DNA of 64,000 bases from Malus domestica (GCF_042453785.1 NC_091671.1:9742001-9806000), one strand, 5' to 3'; numbered from the stretch's first letter, positions 1 to 10,598 are shown. A program made the numbers and translations. Notes: generated by a model from the letters alone, not told the origin.

Positions 1-1539
1 CTACTGGGGTAATGTTAACCCAATTGGTAAGTGCTCATCTCATTCCAAGACGGAATTTCGCTGCATTCTGACAGATCTAAGAAGACTATATCTGCGTAAA
101 TGCAAACCGTATAGACAATTAATGGGGGGAAATAGAAGACAGAATGTTATTTTGTTCAAGGATTTATTGAGTTTTGAATACGGTGATGTCAACAAGTGCA
201 TATTGTAATCACAGGAGTAAGGAGCTGCTATGATGAGGGCAAGCGCGTTGCTGAGACCTTGATGTTCGACTATCATAGGCAGCATGGCATCGGTATTGTG
301 TTTTTTTCTTTCTTTTTCCACCACAAAACAAAGTAAACCTTTGCTAGTAGTAGTTTGATTATTTAATTTCGTTCGCTCTCTTTGACAGAAATACGTATTG
401 CCAGAATATTCAATACATACGGCCCTCGCATGAATATTGATGATGGGCGCGTCGTCAGCAATTTTATAGCTCAAGCACTTCGGTGAGTCCTTAGGATGGC
501 TTTAATGATGGTTATGTATCAGCACTTTGGTATTGACTGTTGGTTGCCAAACCTAAAGCCCTTCTAAAGGCCAGGAGCGACGTGTTCACACATTTAGCGA
601 CAGAAATATTTGTCTAGCTGTTAATTGTTACTAATATTTGCCTACATTGGTGGATAAGCTTCAGCTTTTCCCTTTCCTTTGAATGTGACACCTTTGGATT
701 AATTTTCATGTGCTTTCAACATTGCAGTGATGAGCCTTTGACAGTTCAAAATCCCGGGACTCAAACTCGCAGTTTCTGCTACGTCTCTGACCTGGTATGT
801 GAACCACGTTTTTCTTTTGATTATGTTGTGCCGTGTTGCAATGTGTTCGGTTTCATATAGTTACCTGTTAAAAATGTTTTAGGTTGATGGCCTCATTCGT
901 CTGATGGAAGGAGAGCACACTGGACCCATAAACCTCGGAAACCCTGGTAATCTGTTAGAAACATCATACCGTGACGAGTGTGTCTCGGAAATCTGTCATA
1001 AGAATGTGCTCTCATCGTATAGACATAAGTACTGACCTCGGTACTTTCTTGTGTACTTTCAGGTGAATTTACAATGCTTGAACTTGCAGAGACAGTGAAG
1101 GAGGTCAGTTTCTCTTTTTCCATCGTCTTTCCTTCTGCAGGCTGTTGTAGCATATTGTTTTCCAGAAGCTTTTTATTTGATTTCTTAAAGCATAACCTTA
1201 AATTTCTACAAAGGAAAATGTACAATTGTTTTTGTTTGGATACAATGACGTTTGAAACAATCGAATTGGGATGTGTTCGTTGCTAATTTCTGAAACAAAG
1301 AATTCGAGGTGGGGATGTATATACATGTTGATCAGTGTATTTGACTCTTGCAGCTCATCAACCCTGAGGTGGAGATCAAGAGGGTGGAGAACACTCCAGA
1401 CGATCCTAGACAGAGAAAACCCGACATCACAAAGGCAAAAGAATTGCTGGGATGGGAGCCGAAGATCAAGTTGCGCGAAGGCCTACCTCTCATGGAGGAG
1501 GATTTCCGATTGAGGCTCGGAGCAAACAAAAAGAAATGA
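1..1539 (+). CDS. UXS: UDP-glucuronic acid decarboxylase / UDP-xylose synthase, 3' part
   Basis: Converts UDP-glucuronate to UDP-xylose, the donor for xylan and xyloglucan. The 5' half lies outside the window. Seven exon pieces join in frame: 1-26 (partial), 215-292, 389-482, 728-794, 883-946, 1063-1103, 1354-1539, all with GT-AG borders. The peptide starts YWGNVNPIG, then carries [11 protein letters not shown], which holds the YxxxK catalytic pair of extended short-chain dehydrogenases, then [37 protein letters not shown] and [16 protein letters not shown], and ends GANKKK. The short basic C-terminus and continuous match to the conserved catalytic core suggest the cytosolic type (Arabidopsis UXS3/5/6 group) rather than the Golgi membrane type, but the N-terminus that would decide this is missing. 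No defect is seen in the visible part. Confidence 0.93.
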
Positions 1540-2080
1540 TGTCTGTTTGCATTGCTGGAAATATAGACTTTGAGCTTCTGGTTATGGAATTTGTGTCTGA
1601 CACTGCGGCATGTTCTCGTCTTCGATGATTCCTGTAACTTCATTGTGTGCTTCCTTCCTTCTTGTTCTCTCGAAAGATTTTCTTCGTTTTTCATCCCCTT
1701 ACAAAGCTAGTGCTTAGATGCCAAGGAGAATCCTTCTAAATGTGGCATCTAGCGCTATTTTACGGTTAAAGATTGTCGTCGGTTCAATAATAAGATTACA
1801 ATTTCTATTCGATTGAATCCCGTTGTAACGTTTTTAAATACAAGCGATATTATTACTTCAATTTCCACTTGGGGAGGAAGAGGAGTTTGAATCCATGACG
1901 CAGTAAGATAAATAAGACCCTAATCACCAGGACGGTCCACCGCTCGCGAAGTATGCTTTTATTCTTGGTTGGTTGCACTTTGTTTCATATTCATTTTAGA
2001 GCTTCGTGAGTCGTTTTACTTGTGATTTTGAAGTGAATATGATGAACATTACTTTTACGTTCCTCTTTGCAAATTTTCAC
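1540..2080. other. 3' UTR and spacer after UXS
   Basis: No coding exon seen. The first 250 bases or so are probably the UXS 3' untranslated region; the rest is AT-rich spacer. Confidence 0.5.
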
Positions 2081-2084
2081 TCAC

Positions 2085-2290
2085 GTTTGGAAGTGTTTTG
2101 AAATGGTTAAAAACGCTTTTAGTGAGAATATTTTGGTAACCAATACTTGGTAAAAATATAAATGAATCCTAAAAAGCACTTGAAATGCTTCCTACAAGAA
2201 GCACATAACTAAGCACTTCAAGTGCTTCAGGAACACAAACATTTTCTCTAAAAGCGATTTCAGTCATTTTAAAAGTACTTCCAAACAAGT
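2085..2290. mobile_element. MITE with GTTTGGAAGT / ACTTCCAAAC ends
   Basis: About 205 bases. The left end GTTTGGAAGTGTTTTGAAAT is mirrored by ATTTTAAAAGTACTTCCAAAC on the right, and the interior holds further AAGCACTT/AAGTGCTT inverted pairs, so a single strand can fold on itself. A second family member lies at 20276-20495. No coding capacity. Confidence 0.65.
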
Positions 2291-3847
2291 CCTTGAACTT
2301 TCAAGATGTCATATAGAACTCCTTCGGATGAGAAAAGAAAGCTGACACAAAACTAGAAACAGGAAAGAAATCACAAAACAAGAAGCAAGGGAAAATGATA
2401 TTTCGCCTGTAACAATAACGTGAAACTCTAACACAACTTTGTTTCATGTTTTGAAGAATGTCTGGCCAAACGCACAAAATTCAAAACCAATGAATGTAAG
2501 TATTTCTTCTCATGTTATTCAAGTCATCCAAAACATAACAGAAAATTCAAAAAAGAGTATCTAGAACATCTCTCTTTTGTTATTATGGTCCTTGAGAATA
2601 GCACGAGGGCCGTCTTCTCCACAATGCTAGCACAAAGGCGGCTAATACACCAAACATAAATCACCTACAACGAAAAAAAAAGAACTAAATAACGATTTTC
2701 ACCAACAGAGTCATAAAACTATAAATAACAATGCTAAGGTTTTACTATTGGTGATGTACAAACCTTGGTACAAGCCAAGAAACACAAGACTCACCAAAGC
2801 AGAGAGATCAGATTATAAACACAAGAGGTAAAAGAACAAGCACAACACAAACTACAGCAATCCGAGAGTTGGGTGTATATGTGCCAATGCATCCCTGACA
2901 ACCCCCTGCTCTATGTAAAGTTAAGCATTGCAATGCCCATGTCTTGGAAAGGTATTCTTTTGACATATACCCTTTGACTGAAAGTAGGCCATCACTTTAA
3001 CAATTTCAAGCTCTTGTTAACTGCATGAAGGGAACCTAAACAATGTTTTTAAATAAGCCATCACTTTAGCATTTTCAAAACCTCCTTACCGATTACACAT
3101 GCAACCCATCATACTAGAAAATGTCAAAAAGGTGTATCCAGGATACAGAAAGCCTTTAGTCCGGATGACAACGGGTATGAAATTGTGTGACAAGAAAATC
3201 CCCTGCCCAGATAGAGAGTACAAAACTCCGTAGTACTCGATTTGGTATTCACAATGTATGTCAAAAATGGAGGTTTAGTGGCAAAAACTTGTTTTAAGAT
3301 AGATAATTATGTTTCTACCTCTGTTCCTACTGCGTGACAGGATCAATAAAATCCAGGCATGATTGGATGATCTCAACATGACCTTCTAGCGGCAGAAAAC
3401 CAAGTCTAAACGTCTGACTCTAAACCCCTTCGGGATGTTCTAGACCAACCCCAACACCTTCAACACCTTTTTCCTCTCGTAAAAATATCATAAGTTCTGA
3501 GAAAAACATTTCATTTCCAATTTTGCACCAAATGCACAATGTGTGATGAAATCCTCGTAAGTAAATTACTCCTGGATTGCCACAAAAGTAATGCCTACCA
3601 AAAACCGATGTTTCCTTATAAAAGAGGAAGGATAAAGCAATCACAATCACATAAACCAACAGAAGCAGGATCTAGATGCCATTCATTATACCCTATTTCG
3701 CAATCACTAAAATCTCCAACGAAATTCGAAAAAGTGCATCGTTTTTCAGACATACTGTATTGGCTACAACTACCAGATAATCATTTTACAGCATTTTAAT
3801 GATGCAAATCAAATAGGCCTAAGGAATCAGACGATTAAAAAGAAAAG
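2291..3847. other. Spacer, no gene recognised
   Basis: AT-rich, with no exon chain that I can support. A minus-strand stretch near 2570-2670 could encode a short hydrophobic peptide with a possible acceptor site, but nothing joins it to the ATP synthase exons upstream on that strand. The part nearest 3847 is likely the 3' UTR of the ATP synthase 6 kDa gene. Confidence 0.4.
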
Positions 3848-4107
3848 CTACCTCTTGTGCCTCTGAACGAAAGGCGAGTTCTTGGCATCTTCCTCTGCGA
3901 ATATATTCACACAAAACAAACAGGTCAACGGAAATTAGGGTTTCGAACTGGAAATAAACAAATCGGAGGGGGGCAAAAGAGCTTACCAGTGAGGCCGATA
4001 GAGAACTTGGTGATCAGGGTTCCGGTGATGGCGAACCCGACGAGGAACGGCCAGTTCCGGTTCCATTCTCGCTTGAAGAAAATCGGCCATGGATCGAACT
4101 TCCTCAT
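3848..4107 (-). CDS. Mitochondrial ATP synthase 6 kDa subunit (plant-specific)
   Basis: Small accessory subunit of the mitochondrial F1Fo ATP synthase, found in plants. Two exons on the minus strand: 4107-3987 (starts at ATG) and 3894-3848 (ends TAG), joined in frame to give 55 residues. Exon 1 reads MRKFDPWPIFFKREWNRNWP, then a hydrophobic span (FLVGFAITGTLITKFSIGLT), which is a likely single membrane segment. Exon 2 supplies EEDAKNSPFVQRHKR. Length and sequence match the Arabidopsis 6 kDa protein as I remember it (At3g46430-like). The 92-base intron has a GTAAGC donor and GCAG acceptor. A CT-rich (GA-rich on the gene strand) leader lies just upstream at about 4137-4156. Confidence 0.92.
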
Positions 4108-4423
4108 TTCTCTTCTTTCCTTCAACAATGCTCGCTCTCCCTCTCTCTCTCTCTTCAGTCTCTCCGTGGAGTTGTGTGGCTGTTTTATATCTTACTTGTA
4201 ACCGTTGGATTTCAATTCTCCTCCAATATTATTTTATGGTTGATAGTAATGGACGGCCCATGATATGAGTTTCACAAACTGGGCTGCTTGGTTTTTTATT
4301 CAGTTCGGAGCAGATAAACTCGGCCCATTCTTTGGTAAATGTAAGGTACAAATTGAATAAAACTGATCGAACTGAGATGAAATTGGAACAACCTGGCCGG
4401 TCATGTCATTTGATGTTTACGTT

Positions 4424-4575
4424 TAGGGGTGTGCTATCCACACACCCCATTTTACTTCTCACACACCCCTTGATGATTTATGTCTATTGATCTTCTTCAA
4501 TTCATCCGATCCGACGGCCGAAAATTAAAAAGGTGTGTGAGAAGTAAAATGGGGTGTGTGGATATCACATCCCTA
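4424..4575. mobile_element. MITE with 44-base terminal inverted repeats
   Basis: 152 bases. The ends TAGGGGTGTGCTATCCACAC and, read inward from the right, TAGGGATGTGATATCCACAC continue as near-perfect inverted repeats for about 44 bases (roughly two mismatches), with about 60 bases between. It lies about 300 bases upstream of the ATP synthase 6 kDa start codon. No clear target duplication. Confidence 0.8.
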
Positions 4576-5504
4576 CTTTTATTTTATTATTGGTGGGGGG
4601 AGGAAGGGGATGGACTGCACCGTATATAATGTGTCCACCCCTATCAACGAAATCCCCTACGTACGTTTTTAAGGAGGTATCTTGTGTCGAGGAGTTCTCT
4701 TTTTGTTGATTTTCTTATTTTAGGCCAGAAAGAATGAGTCAATTTTGAAACATATGGCGCGGCCACCCCACATTATATACGTTACATGGTTTCGTGTAAT
4801 ATAAGAGAGTGTTGTTTAATTCCTAGTCTCGAACCTTGATCATGCATCATTATACGTGTACCGTGATGCTTCCAATGAATGAATCATCTCCCTCGCTCGT
4901 GCTTAATCATGCACCATTGTAATGTGTTGTAATTTTCTGACATATAATTATCTGAATCTGCAATGAATTTTTTACAAGGTAATTTTGTATTGTTTACATG
5001 TCACTAGCTATTTTTTCCCTTCACTCGTTCTGAATATTTGCAAAGTGGTATGAAGTATGTTGAATAACTTCATGGGATTAGACATGTGAGAGCTGTAATA
5101 GTAATAACAAGCTTCTATTTTAGGCTCTCCAGTTTACAACTTTGTAATTAATGAGATTGGTTTGTGATTTTAGAATACAAATGCTTATAGCTGCTCTAAA
5201 GTTCGAACAAGTAAATCATTATAATTAGTTGCAGAAGTCATATTGTTCTGATACGAGTCAGTGATCACTTTTACTTATATAACGTAAATAAATAGTTTGA
5301 TCACACTCATATGAGAGAATGTAAGAGTTTTGCTCCTAATGTGAGTGAGACCATATTTGGTGTATACTTGTTTTGATATACAAGTAATTGGACAAATATT
5401 AGTATTGGACTAAATATATTCAATTACAATTAAATACTATGGTCCATGGAGACATGTTTTAAACTCATTTTAGATTGAGAGGTGGTCAAAACCTCTTAAG
5501 AAAC
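4576..5504. other. AT-rich spacer
   Basis: No gene or repeat structure that I can support in this stretch. Confidence 0.4.
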
Positions 5505-5833
5505 TGTTGTAACGACTAATAACCATATAGCAATACTGATTCATGTAACTGAATCATGTGGCATTGTGTCATTGGTTAGTCAATTGGATTGAGTTAGTTA
5601 AGAGGAAGTTGTTAGAGAGGGTAATTGAGTCATTTTGTAATGAGATATTAGCTACTATAAATAGCTGATATAGCAGTCATTGAGATTGTATTGTACTTCA
5701 TATACTCTTCGAAATATATAAAGCTCTCTCTTCTTCTTCTTTGTTATTCTTTCTGCCATTGTTCTATGCTTTGAGCTTATCATAGTTTCTTAGGTTAATA
5801 ATGACTCCTTGATAGGAGGAACAGTTACCAACA
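5505..5833. mobile_element. Possible solo LTR (Copia-like), weak
   Basis: Starts TGTTGTAACG and ends TTACCAACA, with a CTATAAATAG box near 5655, a short leader and a CT-rich tract. This is the usual look of a short Copia LTR. No matching target duplication and no partner LTR were found, so it could also be another AT-rich repeat. Confidence 0.3.
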
Positions 5834-5920
5834 CAAAAGATGAAATTCTTTGGTCTCTCTTTTCAAGTTAACGCGTTCAATATACGCTCGTCTTATTGAG
5901 AGTAAGAACTGTAAAGTACT

Positions 5921-6292
5921 TGTTTATACCATATTTAGGGCCTCATATTTAGACCTCGTATAAATACTCGAGGGACTTCAATGTAATTATGTAATAAAGG
6001 AATGGGCAAATATGTAATAAGTGAGGAGTCGTTATTTTATAAAAAGACCCCTCACCCTCACAATTAGGGGAGGCCATTTCTGAGGCCAATTCTTAAGGCT
6101 CCTCACCCTTCTCAACGCTCTCACTTTCATAGCTATCTCTCTCCCTCACTTCTTAGAGAAATACAATACAATCAGTGTGGATGTAGCCCAAACATTGGGG
6201 TGAACTACGATATATCTTGTGTTATTTACATTTCTTGCAGATTCACGGTCGGATTTACGTTGTTTCAAGACCTCCGGTTTTGTGCATCAACA
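5921..6292 (+). repeat. 5' LTR (372 bp)
   Basis: Begins TGTTTATACC, ends TGCATCAACA; a TATAAAAAGACC promoter-like box is near 6040. Pairs with the LTR at 9452-9822. Confidence 0.92.
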
Positions 6293-6294
6293 TT

Positions 6295-6312
6295 TGGCGC
6301 CGTTTGTGGGAA
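6295..6312 (+). other. Primer-binding site
   Basis: TGGCGCCGTTTGTGGG two bases inside the 5' LTR; the first ten bases fit the complement of the 3' end of plant tRNA-Asp. Confidence 0.7.
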
Positions 6313-6642
6313 ACGACACGAAAAGCTATGTCGGTTCTCTTTCATTTTTTCACCTCCACCGTGAATCTGCAAAACCACAAAAAACCCAGAAACAAAAAAT
6401 AAACCTACTCCGTGTCTGCTTTCTTTTATTTTGGGTACATTCTACTCTGTATATTTCAATAAAAAAATAAATAAATAGAAGTTTGCCTCCACCAACTGAG
6501 AAATTAGACTTAGAACAACATCAAAATCTGCAAGTCCGCTGTGAAACAGAAAAGGTGTGGATGTGCTATTATTTCCGGCGAAGAAGTAGCTTCGAGAAGC
6601 GAACAACACCACTGCCCTCCTGATTTACTCACAACTCCCCAC

Positions 6643-6945
6643 ATGGCGCAGTCACAGTCAGAGCAACCTCCCAGTTCGGCCTCCGATTCCGAACCCGACG
6701 ACCCCTGCTTTCTCTCCACCCACACGATCCCAAACCAAAACCCCAAGCTCCTCCACCTGTCATTCGATTGCGTGCTGCACAAGCTTTATGTAGACGATTG
6801 GAAGTGGGAGCTGGCGGAGTTCAGTGTCAAGAAACCTGACGAAGTTATAATCGACGCGCCAGAGGCAATCGAGCGTCTGCACAATCAGACTTCCATGTTG
6901 CAAGTGGTTTCGGAGCTGAGAATCAAGATCTATGGAAGTAGATGA
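6643..6945 (+). pseudogene. Captured inositol polyphosphate kinase (ITPK) fragment in a chimeric reading frame
   Basis: From 6766 the frame reads [20 protein letters not shown] and then [20 protein letters not shown] and VVSELRI. This matches the N-terminal half of plant inositol-tetrakisphosphate 1-kinases ([13 protein letters not shown]...[15 protein letters not shown]...SMLQVVSEL). Only about 53 residues are ITPK-like; the ATP-grasp catalytic part is absent. The first 40 residues ([20 protein letters not shown] and on) have no ITPK match and may come from elsewhere. It lies in the same orientation as the LTRs, wholly inside the LTR element, so it travelled with it. The frame is open but function as a kinase is ruled out by length. 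Confidence 0.75.
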
Positions 6946-7150
6946 TTCCGGGACCTCCAACTCCTCCGTTGTCAATGCCAACGAAGCTTCGACTCTAGGT
7001 AATGCCAGAGATGAAGACTCCACTGCGGCAACTTGCTAGTCAGATCTGGAACAAACGAAAACGGTTATAGACTTTCATGAGTATTTTCCTTCCTTCTCTC
7101 TTTTTCTCTTTCTCTATTTCTGTGTGAGATATTACATCCTAACTTAAGCC

Positions 7151-7390
7151 ATGGATTCGAAAGATGAAAAATTGAAGCTGATGAGCAAACGTAAAAGCAG
7201 AATGATGCGAAAAGTTACTCGGGGGCCTCCGTATAAAGATCCGCATGGAGATCCGCCTAAGTATGGTACATCCCGTGAAAAAGATGCAGGGAAGTATGGT
7301 ACATCCCGTCCTCATAGAAATCCACCCCCTCCACCGATTGCTCTCTCCGCTGTGAAACACCAGGTTTTGGTAAAAGAGTCTTGCAAGTGA
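7151..7390 (+). other. Short open frame inside the LTR element, unknown
   Basis: A basic, low-complexity 79-codon frame with two KYGTSR repeats and a proline run. No family recognised. The CT-rich tract that follows (about 7410-7600) resembles a leader or transit-peptide-coding stretch and may be a second captured fragment, but I cannot name its source. Confidence 0.25.
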
Positions 7391-8167
7391 GCTCATTCGA
7401 AACTCCACGATCATGGCTCTGCTGACCCGAGCCCGCATCCCTCTCTAACTCTCGGCCCAGCGAGCTCTCTCTCTCCACATCACCGTTCCCTCCCTCTCAT
7501 CCTGTGCCCCATCCGACTCCACTCTCGCCACCTATGCCCGTCTTGCCAATCTCGATGGCTTCCATACCCAACCCCTGAGACATTTTCTACTGAAGCAACA
7601 TGGTCTTTGCGTGTGGAATTTGGGTTCAGTGAATCTAGGGAATATTCTTGGATGGTAACATCTTGTCATCTGGTTCAGTGTGCCGTCCCCTTTAATCATT
7701 GCCTTCAATGAGCAAAAGCAAGAAAATCATCAACTAGCTCTGAGAAAGCAAAAGTGGAATAAAAGAAAGAGGAAAGTGCTGGAGAGTAACATGCAATCCG
7801 CTGTCAAGTGGGTCGTCCACTGCGCCTACGCAGAAAAAGAAAAAGGGGGAGGAAGGAGATTAGAATAAAGAAAAAGAAAAACATCATGATGTTGGTGAGA
7901 GAATATTTTAGAAAACAGAAACAGAAAGCAAAGCAAAAAGCAAAAGAGAAAACAAAAGAGAAAGCAAAAGCAAGAAATAAACACCCCACCAGAATGATGT
8001 GGTTTACTTTTCTTGTTTCTAAATGGTGTAAATTATTTTTTATCTTTCGGAGACATCTGTATAAACCCCATCAGAGGGTAAAAAAAAAAAAACGGCAAAG
8101 CCCAAAATAAATGGGCTGGAATGTTATGTAGAGGGCGAAGGCCCATAAGCTCAAAACAGCTTCAACC

Positions 8168-8455
8168 ATGCGATCAAAAGTACGCCCAGTACTCCACAAT
8201 TATTTGGCAACCTGCCACTATTACCACCAACCAGGTGATAAAAAGTACGCCCAGTACTTCCAAAATTATTCGGCAACCCGCCGCTATTATCACCAACCAT
8301 GTGACCAAAAGTACGCCCAGTACTCCAAAAATTATTCGGCAACCTGCCGCTAACCAGGTGATGAAATGTACAACCCGTACTCTAATATCATTTGGTAACT
8401 AGTCATTCATGCCACCAACCAGGTGATCAAAAGTACGCCCAGTACTTCAAATCAT
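8168..8455 (+). repeat. Tandem array, about 65-base unit, five copies
   Basis: Units carry AAAAGTACGCCCAGTACT followed by CCAAAATTATTCGGCAACC and CACCAACCAGGTGAT. The fourth unit is the most diverged and the last is partial. Inside the LTR element. Confidence 0.8.
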
Positions 8456-8620
8456 ACATGAGCATTACTCATATCAATCATACATAAACATTCATGAGCA
8501 TTACTTATGTCAATCATACATAAACATTCATGAGCATCACTCATGTCAACATCCATGAGCATCACTCATGTCAATCAACATAAACATTCATGAGCATCAC
8601 TCATGTCAATCAGCTTCAAA
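8456..8620 (+). repeat. Tandem array, about 36-base unit
   Basis: Four to five copies of CATGAGCATCACTCATGTCA joined by ATCATACATAAACATT. Directly follows the 65-base array within the LTR element. Confidence 0.75.
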
Positions 8621-8720
8621 AGCTTTATTTACAGAGCTCTAACTTCAAAAGCTTTATTTACAAAAGCTCCAGCTTCGAAAGCTTCATTTACAGAGCTCTA
8701 GCTTCAAAGCTTCACTTACA
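8617..8720 (+). repeat. Short tandem array of CTTCAAAAGCTTTATTTACA
   Basis: Four diverged copies of a unit of about 29 bases with AGCTTTATTTACAGAGCTCT. Inside the LTR element. Confidence 0.65.
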
Positions 8721-8899
8721 AAGCTTCAGTGCATGGTATACAAATACCGTCTTCGAACAACCGCCATTTCGGCCCATACATGGATTCAATTTGAAGTCTC
8801 CAGCCAACATACTCTATTGATCAAAGACTTGGGGGACTACACTATACACCATTTATTGGGCCTCAACTGGGCCTCATGAAAAATACTTAGGGGATTATA

Positions 8900-9235
8900 G
8901 CCCATTATTTATGTATTGAGGACCGAGCCCTTATTCTATAAAAGGGACTCCCTCACCACCATTAGAGAGCATCAACTCTAGCCCATATTTATGTATTGAG
9001 GAGCGAGCCCTTGTTCTATAAAAGGGACTCCCTCACCATCATTAGAGAGCATCAACTCTAGCACATTATTCATGTATTGAAGAGCAAGCGCTTATTCTAT
9101 AAAAGGGACTCCCTTACCATCATTAAAGAGCATCGCTGCCTACTGAGCAACCGCCTCGTCGCGAGCATCAACTATAGCCCATCATTCATGTAATGAGGAG
9201 CGAGCCCTTATTCTATAAAAGGGACTCCCTCACCT
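8900..9235 (+). repeat. Four tandem promoter-like modules (about 80-base unit)
   Basis: Each unit holds TGTATTGAGGAGCGAGCCC, then TTATTCTATAAAAGGGACTC, then CCTCACCATCATTAGAGAGC. The TCTATAAAAGG(G)AC core is almost the same as the TATA region of the flanking LTRs. Units start near 8900, 8981, 9061 and 9177. Confidence 0.75.
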
Positions 9236-9436
9236 TCAAACGCCACAAGCCGAGCCAACCAAGGCATCATAAGCCACGAGCCGAGCAACCTCGCAGCGTG
9301 TGCTACTTCTAGTTGAACATCATTTCAGATTGAGCACCGCCTCATATCGAGCATCAGTTCAATACAACATCTAGTTACCTCGGCCCACACATGGACTGAA
9401 TTTCAAGTCTTCAGCCAAAATATTCTCTTGACTGAA

Positions 9437-9451
9437 GACTTGGGGGACTAC
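9437..9451 (+). other. Polypurine tract before the 3' LTR
   Basis: GACTTGGGGGACTAC immediately precedes TGTTTATACC. A near copy of this tract with about 60 bases of upstream sequence lies at 8766-8838. Confidence 0.7.
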
Positions 9452-9822
9452 TGTTTATACCATATTTAGGGCCTCATATTTAGACCTCGTATAAATACTC
9501 GAGGGACTTAAATGTAATTATGTAATAAAGGAATGGGCAAATATGTAATAAGTGAGGAGTCGTTATTCTATAAAAGGACCCATTACCCTCACAATTAGGG
9601 GAGGCCATTTCTGAGGCCAATTCCTAAGGCTCATCACCCTTTCAACGCTCTCACTCTTAGAGATCTCTCTCTCCCTAATTTCTCAGAGAAATACAATACA
9701 ATCAGTGTGGACGTAGCCTAAACCTTGGGGTGAACCACGATATATCTTGTGTTATTTACATTTCTTGCAGATTCACGGTCGGATTTACGTTGTTCCAAGA
9801 CCTCCGATTTTGTACATCAACA
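9452..9822 (+). repeat. 3' LTR (371 bp)
   Basis: Begins TGTTTATACC, ends TACATCAACA; pairs with 5921-6292 and is followed by the GTACT target duplication. Confidence 0.92.
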
Positions 9823-9831
9823 GTACTCAAA

Positions 9832-9919
9832 GAAGATTGAAGCACGAACTCATTCATGATGAATTCTTCTACAATGAAGATTGAAGCACGAACTCATTCA
9901 TGATGAATTCTTCTACAAT
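9832..9919 (+). repeat. Exact 44-base tandem duplication
   Basis: Two back-to-back identical units beginning GAAGATTGAAGCACGAACTC, at 9832-9875 and 9876-9919, just outside the target duplication of the LTR element. Its exactness points to recent origin. Confidence 0.9.
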
Positions 9920-10590
9920 ATGAACTGATATTAATCTATGTTATTTTTAATTAGACATTCTGACTAGTAGACCGTGATTTAATAATTTTATTAGTTTCAA
10001 TAGTGCTAATGATGTCTGTATTACGCTTTCTGTTGGATTTCTTCTCTTAAAATTTCTAATGATTTCACTTAATATTCACGTCCAGTAAGGGCTGATTTTG
10101 TATTGATGTGCTTTAAAAAAAAAATTGTTTCTGTTGTGCTGTGAAAATAAGCTCATTTTTGCTGCTTCACGTTTTTAGCTTTTTTCACCTAAAACTGTGA
10201 AAATAAGCTATTTTTAAATATTTACCAAATACCTTTTTAAGTTTAATTTTTTTTTTTTTATGCACACTTTTTATAAAATTATCTTAGTACCGAACCAATA
10301 CTAAATTCCACTTTTAGTTCATGGAGAGAGATGGATGAAGTGGAGGGGTTTTGGCACGTGCGTTGCCACGTTCTGCGCTCTAGTTTTTCCCAAAAATTTC
10401 AACAACAAAAGAAAAACTCAATTTCAAACCCAAAAATGGCACAACTCCCTCCCGGGCTCTTCGACCCGCCTTTCAAAAACCGCCAAATCACTCTCACTAA
10501 AAAGCACAATCCGTGCCAGCCCAAAAACGTGGAGTTTCGGACCGTAGATTCATACATCAGCAACGTCGCAGATTCACTTTTACAATACGA
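9920..10590. other. Spacer and H4 upstream region
   Basis: AT-rich spacer up to about 10320, then the distal promoter of the histone H4 gene. Open frames here are chance frames across the promoter. Confidence 0.4.
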
Positions 10591-10598
10591 CGCGGATC
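10591..10598 (+). promoter_or_regulatory. Histone octamer motif CGCGGATC
   Basis: The CGCGGATC octamer is known from plant H3 and H4 promoters as an S-phase element. It lies about 100 bases before the TATA box of the H4 gene. Confidence 0.75.

Larger units (their letters stand above)
5916..9827 (+). mobile_element. Non-autonomous LTR retrotransposon with captured host sequence
   Basis: Fossil LTR element. LTRs at 5921-6292 and 9452-9822 both run TGTTTATACC to CATCAACA and differ at roughly two dozen positions (about 6-7%), suggesting insertion a few million years ago. Both outer ends abut the same 5-base target duplication GTACT (5916-5920, 9823-9827). A primer-binding site TGGCGCCG at 6295 fits tRNA-Asp priming, and a polypurine tract TTGGGGGA lies just before the right LTR. 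The 3.16 kb interior shows no gag, protease, integrase or reverse transcriptase, so it would have depended on another element. It holds an ITPK gene fragment, tandem arrays and unassigned CT-rich stretches. Superfamily (Gypsy or Copia) cannot be fixed without pol. Confidence 0.93.

Noticed and set aside
2570-2670. Minus-strand hydrophobic peptide after a possible splice acceptor
   Set aside because: No in-phase donor exon found and no family match; could be chance in an AT-rich spacer.
8168-8455. Regularly spaced repeats that could be taken for a CRISPR-like array
   Set aside because: The whole unit is repeated, so the spacers are not unique, and the sequence is a plant LTR element.
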